Positions 1 through 45,525 of a stretch of 45,525 bases of DNA are shown here, piece after piece (the first letter of the stretch is position 1; the number at the start of each line of letters is the position of its first letter). The notes beneath the pieces are model-generated. The model saw only the letters and a program-made list of their open reading frames with translations, was not told the origin of the DNA and did no database searches. The translations under genes and the position numbers were made by a program. The stretch spans positions 11,461 through 56,985 of the forward strand of contig NW_003118933.1 of NCBI RefSeq assembly GCF_000003605.2. The letters are read 5' to 3'. Origin of the DNA: Saccoglossus kowalevskii. Its lineage: Eukaryota; Hemichordata; Enteropneusta; Harrimaniidae.

Positions 1-172
1 AGATCAGTGTTTAGTCTGGGATCAGTGTTTAGTCAGATCAGTGTTTAGTCAGAACAGTGAGATCAGTGTTTAGTCAGATCAGTGAGATTAGTGTTTAGTC
101 AGATCAGTATTTAGTCAGATCAGTGTTTATGTCAGATCAGTGTTTAGTCAGATCAGTGTTTAGTCACAGTTT
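1..172. repeat. 16-bp minisatellite
   Basis: Head-to-tail copies of a unit close to AGATCAGTGTTTAGTC, some truncated to AGATCAGTGAG or AGAACAGTGAG. About ten units are visible and the array runs off the left edge, so its full length is unknown. It lies in the intron just upstream of the first visible LIG4 exon and ends about 60 bp before that exon's acceptor. Confidence 0.9.
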
Positions 173-234
173 AGTATTGTTTTCCATAGTATCTCCATGT
201 GTTATTCTCAAAAGATTCATGTTTTTAATTTCAG

Positions 235-1214
235 AAAATCAAAGATTGTAGTTTGGAATTAGTTGAATTAGAATTACGCTTCCATGGTGCAAGAGTATCA
301 CCAAAACTGGATGAAACTGTCACACATGTAATCTGTGACGCAAGGTAGTTATCATATTATAACACTGTGTTTAAATATTTGGACATGAATGCAAATGAGT
401 ATTTCAGTTTGTTAACTTGTAGCATCAAGTGTGTAAACTGAAATTAAGACTTGTCAAAACTCGAGTTCCGTTTAGTGGATTCGCAGTCAATTCATCCCAT
501 TTTTTAATTTTCGCATTTTTATTTTTAATAAAACATTTCCTGTGTTATTAGTTTCAATTTATGGTATTTTGTGAAGTTTTAGAATATTTCTATAGAACGC
601 TGCCTTGAATGACGACCACTGGCAAGCAAATACAATAACCGTTTTGTGGTTTTTTTTGTTACAAAGTTACGTAATCAATATGTTATTTATCCTTAAACAT
701 GGTAAAAGCGTTGATCCTCCATGTCAATGATTTAGTGAAAATTTGTTTACCCCTAATAATTTGATATACAATTGTTGAACTGGTGTTTTATTCATTTCAT
801 GTTGTCCATATTATTAGCATAACAGTATAACCCAACGTCAACAAAACAAAATGGCGTAATGAATATATGCATGCATGATGAGCACATGAACAGTTTGTTG
901 TTGAGTAAATCTGAAGAATCAACTTCTGTGATGCAACAACTTGGGACGAATCAACTGCACTCCGTTGTGTGGTCACATTAATAATTATTCAAAATGACTA
1001 ATTACTATAGTCTGATAACTGTCTATGGATTTATAAAGACTGATTTGTTTGTCATATTTTCCATTTTAGTGATCTTTCTCGTCTCAAAGACATCAATGAA
1101 ATGAACAGAGGACGGAATAAGAAATTCCATACACTATCTGTACAATGGGTACAAGATTGTCTTGAGGCAGGCACATTTCGCTCTGAACTTCCATATGGAC
1201 TCAAGATATCTTAA
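235..1214 (+). CDS. LIG4: DNA ligase IV, C-terminal BRCT exons (partial)
   Basis: Two coding exons, 235-344 and 1070-1214, with an AG acceptor before each, a GT donor after the first, and the TAA stop at 1212-1214. Joined in frame (split Ser codon AG|T) they encode about 84 residues of a BRCT fold: an opening hydrophobic strand with LELRFHGARV, then TVTHVIC, and the conserved Trp in SVQWVQDCLE near the end. The known family: LIG4 ends in two BRCT repeats that grip XRCC4, and its last repeat carries the same LELRFHGA-type strand, a Lys/Arg-rich KF segment and a short C-terminal tail after the Trp helix. LIG4 seals double-strand breaks in non-homologous end joining in the nucleus. Upstream exons, including the catalytic core, lie outside the window. 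Another BRCT protein is possible but fits less well. The gene is tail-to-tail with the dynein gene. Confidence 0.83.
345..1069 (+). other. last LIG4 intron
   Basis: GT-AG intron of 725 bp between the two visible LIG4 exons. I see no further exon, repeat array or RNA gene in it. Confidence 0.75.
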
Positions 1215-1544
1215 ACACACACAGAAATGTGTATGAAATAATCCACACATGGTGTTCCCATCTACCAGCAGGCATACTGTGTAATGTAACGCAATGGTCT
1301 TCACAGTGGTTTTAACCAACCAATAGCGAGAGCAATAGTAGTGTCACAATTACAATTTGCAACGATGTGTGTGTGTGTGGGGGGGGGGGGGTTGTAATTG
1401 CCTCTATTTTGAAAACAGCAAGGTATGGCATTCTTGCATTTCAAACCCAAAAAAGCCATGCCTCAGATGAATGGAATTTTAGTTATAACCAACAGACATC
1501 ATTTCAACTTATTTGATGATGCTTTTTACTATTTGCTTCTTAAA

Positions 1545-1550
1545 AATAAA
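1545..1550 (+). terminator. Candidate LIG4 poly(A) signal
   Basis: AATAAA 331 bp after the LIG4 stop on the coding strand. A second AATAAA is at 1791-1796. The sequence alone cannot say which is used. Confidence 0.4.
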
Positions 1551-3361
1551 ACAAATCACTCTTTTTAAGTATTTTAAATTGTTACAGACTTGACTTGTGT
1601 AAAATAGTTCTGCTTTCTAAGTGTTTCTACTGTCTATACAGAGTTTAATTGTAGTATAAGACTTGAAGAGTTAACATGTAGAGGGCAGTAACATATGGTA
1701 CGGGGGGGGGGGGGGTTACCTGTAAGTGGAGATTGGTAATTTAAACAAGTTTGAATATGTAAAAGTAGCATAATTTTGAAATTTTTATGAAATAAATTTT
1801 TCGTACTATTTATGTTATGTATCTGGTTATCTGTCAAGTCCCATGTTATATATTATGAAAATTGATTTGAATTGTGTCTCAATGACATTGCTTTTACTCA
1901 TAGATAGAGGCCACTACTTATACTAACATAGACACATACAATTACAACCAATTGGCACCAGTCTGCCATTTTGAAATTAAAGTGCTCTTTTTAGAGCATG
2001 CTTGTCTTGGTTTACAGGGATTTATGGATTTACCTTTGTCCGTCCGTCAGTTCATCTGGAACTGCGTGTCAGACATGCTTAAAACATTCAAACACGCACA
2101 CAATATCATATTAAAGTATGTTATATATACATCATACATTTTGTTGCATATGTGCAAGTCTATTTGTTTCATAAATGGTCGAATGGATCTTGATGCATGT
2201 CAATATGTTTATCAGATTCCAGAGATGCATCTGATGACCTATCATGTTAAAACTTTATATACACATTATACATCTTATGAAAATGGCATTTATGCTATAC
2301 CAAATCTTGGTTATGCAGACAGCTATTATGAATGTTTGCACAATAAGAGTCCTTGCAGTGAGTGTGCCTGTGTGTGTCAGTCTGTTCCACTGATATCTCA
2401 AAAACCATACATCGGTTTTTGATGAAACTTGGTGCATAGATGCTCTGGGCCAATGCGCAGATTTGATTAACTTTGGCTAGAAATCTGTGCATATTAATTA
2501 CCTAATTTTTTGGTCTCAATTGTTTAAAATGAATGGGTGCGGCTTCTATTAGAGAGTCTCCAATACTCTCAGCACACTAGAGTTCTTTCTAAGCTTTCTT
2601 TGATTTCAGATTGGTTTTAAACAACCAAATGCAAACACTGTTCTAGAGCCATGTCTCAGATGTACATTTACCGTTTACATGGCCACCAAATTGTTAAATA
2701 CATACACACAATGTTTTGTCTTAGTATGAAATTTAGGCAAAACCCTTGAGTGTATTTGAGAAATGGTATAAATCGGGAAGTAAAAGCAACACTAAATGAT
2801 GTAAATACAAATTTTGACATGTCAAAGCAACATTATGCCTTGTGTTCTGTTTTTTCAGACCTATATTCAAAGTTAGCACAGCTTCAATGCATAAACATTT
2901 TATTGGTTATAACATCAAGTTTATTAATAAGTACAAGCAAATAATATACATCATCTTTTTCTCGATTATTGCTATTTTATAATCTATCTCCTTGTATAAC
3001 AAATCGTGTGAATACACCCCAATCGGCAAAGTGTAAAAGTTGTGCAAAATTTACAATATACAGCACAAATGGGCGGAATATTTAGTAGATGAATGGAGTG
3101 GATCAATGCTGTAACTTTCTTGAGTTTTACTTTTTAAACCAAGATCAAAAGTCTGTGATAGATACATTCTACTTGCTGTATGTAAATATGGATAACGTGT
3201 TAATTATTGATTCAAATTTTAGAATGCGAAAGAAAGTTAAAACATTAAAAAATGTATCTGGAAAGTCAATTTACAAAGGGTACATTTTCTTTTATACACA
3301 CTGTGGAAATGTACAACACAGCAAATATATATATATTCATTAAATTCATCGTATTTTGGAA

Positions 3362-3367
3362 TTTATT
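3362..3367 (-). terminator. Candidate DNAH7 poly(A) signal
   Basis: TTTATT on the + strand, that is AATAAA on the dynein coding strand, 273 bp beyond the stop codon at 3640-3642. It is the first canonical hexamer I noticed downstream. Confidence 0.4.
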
Positions 3368-3639
3368 ATTGTATGTGGACGGAAGAAAGCCAAGTACTTC
3401 ACTCAAGTTAAACGGTTCACGCTAATATCACTTGTGAGTGATAACTACTGTAGTAAAGAGATATGTATTGAAAAAACAAACATTATATACACACGGAGAG
3501 GAAACATTCAAGTTATGTACTCTCACTGCAAAATTCCATGTCAGCCCTCATTCATAATATGCAGATTATTAAGCCTGTGATCGCGTCAAATTTATATTGT
3601 CAAAATAGTGAACCAAATGTAGAAAAAATGAGTTTTACT

Positions 3640-44023
<40,384 letters not shown>

Positions 44024-44657
44024 AACGTCCAAACTTGGCCACTGGTTCAAAATAATCGGTTAACACATGCACAAACGAAACCAAATTTAACAAAATTATG
44101 TACAGATTCAAATGAAAATAAAAATAGTAAACATAAAGTTCACAAAAACTCAACCCAAAACGGGTAAATTAGGTAAAGATTGGGGTTGTTTTGGTCCACA
44201 CTCAGCTCAAGTCAAGATGTCGGCTCCCTCGATGTTCGTTGCTATCGTAACAGTGACTAGAAACAGCCTCGATCGAAAACGCGGACATATACAAAGTTTT
44301 ATTTAACAATTCTTTGATCGAATAAAAATTTACTCGATTTACTACATTTTGATAAATGTATATAAATACATTTAGAAAAATTCATGAAGGATTAGAGTTC
44401 TATTATGGAATTTTCGAATTTCTAAATTCTAAACTTCGAGAACGAGTAGTAATAATTGGAGTTGAGAAAAAACAGACATTTGGAGCCCCATATTTATCGG
44501 AGGTTAAAGGTCAATCTCGTGTTGCGAGCGATTGCCAATCTCTCACATTTGAATGCTGCTATATCGTTATTTTAATTATATTTATATTAGTATATTATTT
44601 TGTTTTCAAAAATATACACGAGTCTAAATACCCTATCAGAGCGTCAAATCTAGCAAG
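44024..44657. promoter_or_regulatory. Probable divergent promoter region
   Basis: The 634 bp between the DNAH7 ATG (minus) and the candidate + strand exon. No TATA box is obvious near either start. A CCAAT-type motif lies at about 44179-44183 (minus orientation) and another at about 44535-44539 (plus), plus the X-box. Frames at 44112-44306 and 44356-44787 have no recognisable domain and probably are UTR or promoter sequence. Confidence 0.5.
44238..44251 (-). promoter_or_regulatory. Candidate RFX X-box
   Basis: Reading the minus strand the site is GTTACGATAGCAAC. The X-box consensus bound by RFX factors is about GTTRCCATRGCAAC, so it differs at one position. It lies 215 bp upstream of the DNAH7 start codon, in the range where ciliary genes carry X-boxes. 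RFX control of axonemal dyneins is established in animals; binding here is inferred. Confidence 0.6.
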
Positions 44658-44754
44658 ATGCGACTACCATCAATGTCAACTTTGCAAAAGATTGCTATTT
44701 ACGGTGGGATACTGTCACTTGGCGGATCTGGTATTATGTACACAAAGATACAAG
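44658..44754 (+). CDS. Candidate first exon of a small single-TM protein
   Basis: ATG at 44658 preceded by GCAAG, 97 coding bases, then a GTAATG donor (CAAG|GTAATG). It encodes 32 residues, MRLPSMSTLQ followed by a hydrophobic KIAIYGGILSLGGSGIMY and TKIQ, a pattern of a short basic lead and one membrane helix as in small mitochondrial inner-membrane proteins. It loosely resembles the N-terminal helix of COA1 (TIM21-like) but the evidence is too short for a name. Downstream exons are outside the window or beyond the LINE fragment. An upstream in-frame start cannot be excluded, and the exon itself is a prediction. Confidence 0.4.
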
Positions 44755-45035
44755 GTAATGCAACCCAAAATAAAATTACATATATAACTAGTACTCTAAA
44801 GCAAAGATCCTGGCACAATTAAAGAACTTGGCAATTATAATTACACAACACAACGATTTGTTAGTTATGCACTTTTTATAACATTTTTACATATATCTTA
44901 TTACATGTATTTTAAAACTCTTTTTTTTTTTTGCTGTACTTACTCTATGTAAATCTTTTACACGGAGGCAATAAAGTTATTATTATGATTAATTAGCAGG
45001 CATTAAATTAAATGTAGGTGTGAACCTTCCCAGCT

Positions 45036-45525
45036 TTGTAATAATAATAATAATAACTTTATTGTCAATCTATCTCCATTGAGATCTGGACTAACATACA
45101 ATAAAGATTAAAAAGATACTGAAAGTATATATTTAAAATATAAAAAATACAACAACAATAAATAAAAAGAAAAAAGAAATAAATAGTTCACATATAAATG
45201 TAAGAATGCATTATATTTTCAGGGCAGCTGGCAATCTCTGTATATTTTCTTTTCTCATAAGAAAGCATTTGTGAATGTATTTTGTGTTTATAATATTGTC
45301 ATCATTGACATCTACATCAGGTAGATTGAAAATGTTTTTAACACTGGTGACCCAGTTTTGGGTATTCTGACTATCTAAATGGTTTCCAAGACTGAATTCT
45401 TCTGCCACCAGTGTGTTATGGGGCATTTTATTTATTTTAAGCCAATATTTTAGCATTTGCTTTATGCTAGAGAGAATCAGCATGCCAAGTATGTTACTTT
45501 GCAGTTCACCTTCATAGGAATTTAC
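45036..45525 (-). mobile_element. 3' end of a non-LTR retrotransposon (LINE)
   Basis: On the minus strand an open frame enters from the window edge and stops near 45211. It encodes a C-terminal stretch with KQMLKYWLKINKMPHN, the KYW-type motif common near the end of LINE ORF2 proteins. About 175 bp of 3' UTR follow, ending in an (ATT)n tail at 45036-45058, which is typical of LINE 3' ends. 5' truncation cannot be judged. It lies in the intron of the candidate + strand gene or beyond it. Confidence 0.7.

Larger units (their letters stand above)
1215..3639. other. Convergent intergenic region, 3' UTRs and repeat debris
   Basis: Space between the LIG4 stop and the dynein stop. It holds a (TG)n-G run at about 1366-1391, a second G-run at about 1700-1714, candidate poly(A) signals for both genes, and repeat-like sequence around 1940-2600. 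The latter includes a TTTGTCCGTCCGTC segment near 2035 of the kind common in dispersed invertebrate repeats. A short piece at 2534-2556 (GGGTGCGGCTTCTATTAG) matches the interior of the MITE at 35233-35415. Open frames here lack recognisable domains and I do not call any gene. Confidence 0.6.

Noticed and set aside
1-172. CRISPR-like array
   Set aside because: Units are contiguous with no spacers and the context is a eukaryotic intron, so this is a minisatellite.
1952-2422. 156-residue plus-strand open frame between LIG4 and DNAH7
   Set aside because: Low-complexity, repeat-like sequence with a TTTGTCCGTCCGTC element, no domain and no splice support.
44356-44787. 143-residue plus-strand open frame in the right-hand intergenic region
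   Set aside because: It overlaps the better-supported small exon in another frame and lacks a recognisable domain. It runs through the likely donor at 44755.

Overview
This is a window of an intron-rich, AT-rich animal nuclear genome. All introns I could define are GT-AG. It holds one complete, very large gene flanked by the ends of two others. The gene content (an axonemal dynein and NHEJ DNA ligase IV), the dispersed repeats with TGGCCGCC-type hairpins and the inverted-repeat MITEs fit a ciliated marine invertebrate. I cannot fix the phylum from sequence alone. Two N-runs (15075-15311 and 28125-28289) are assembly gaps; both lie in introns.

Layout. (1) 1-1214, + strand: the last two coding exons of a gene whose C-terminal BRCT domain matches DNA ligase IV (LIG4), preceded by a 16-bp minisatellite. 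(2) 1215-3639: tail-to-tail intergenic space with 3' UTRs and repeat debris. (3) 3640-44023, - strand: a complete inner-arm axonemal dynein heavy chain, best called DNAH7. I reconstructed 65 coding exons whose phases all agree. They sum to 12,081 nt, or 4,026 codons plus stop, close to the roughly 4,020 residues known for DNAH7. The whole motor is visible: N-terminal tail, linker, AAA1-AAA4 with P-loops, an EF-hand-like insert before AAA4, stalk with microtubule-binding domain, AAA5, strut, AAA6 and the C-terminal domain. (4) 44024-44657: a probable divergent promoter with a near-consensus RFX X-box. (5) 44658-44754, + strand: a candidate first coding exon of a small one-TM protein (weakly COA1-like). 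A - strand non-LTR retrotransposon 3' end follows at 45036-45525.

The most interesting signals are isoform-related. A 27-nt in-frame microexon (25539-25565) inserts nine Gly/Ser-rich residues between AAA2 and AAA3. Two short, apparently duplicated microexon candidates (15 nt and 6 nt, both phase 0) lie in the intron before the C-terminal domain. Several transposable elements (two copies of a composite hairpin repeat, a 781-bp long-TIR element, three small MITEs) occupy introns, and two of them end within about 20 bp of a splice donor. I found no evidence for a new multi-gene system; the window is essentially one dynein gene with informative intronic structure.
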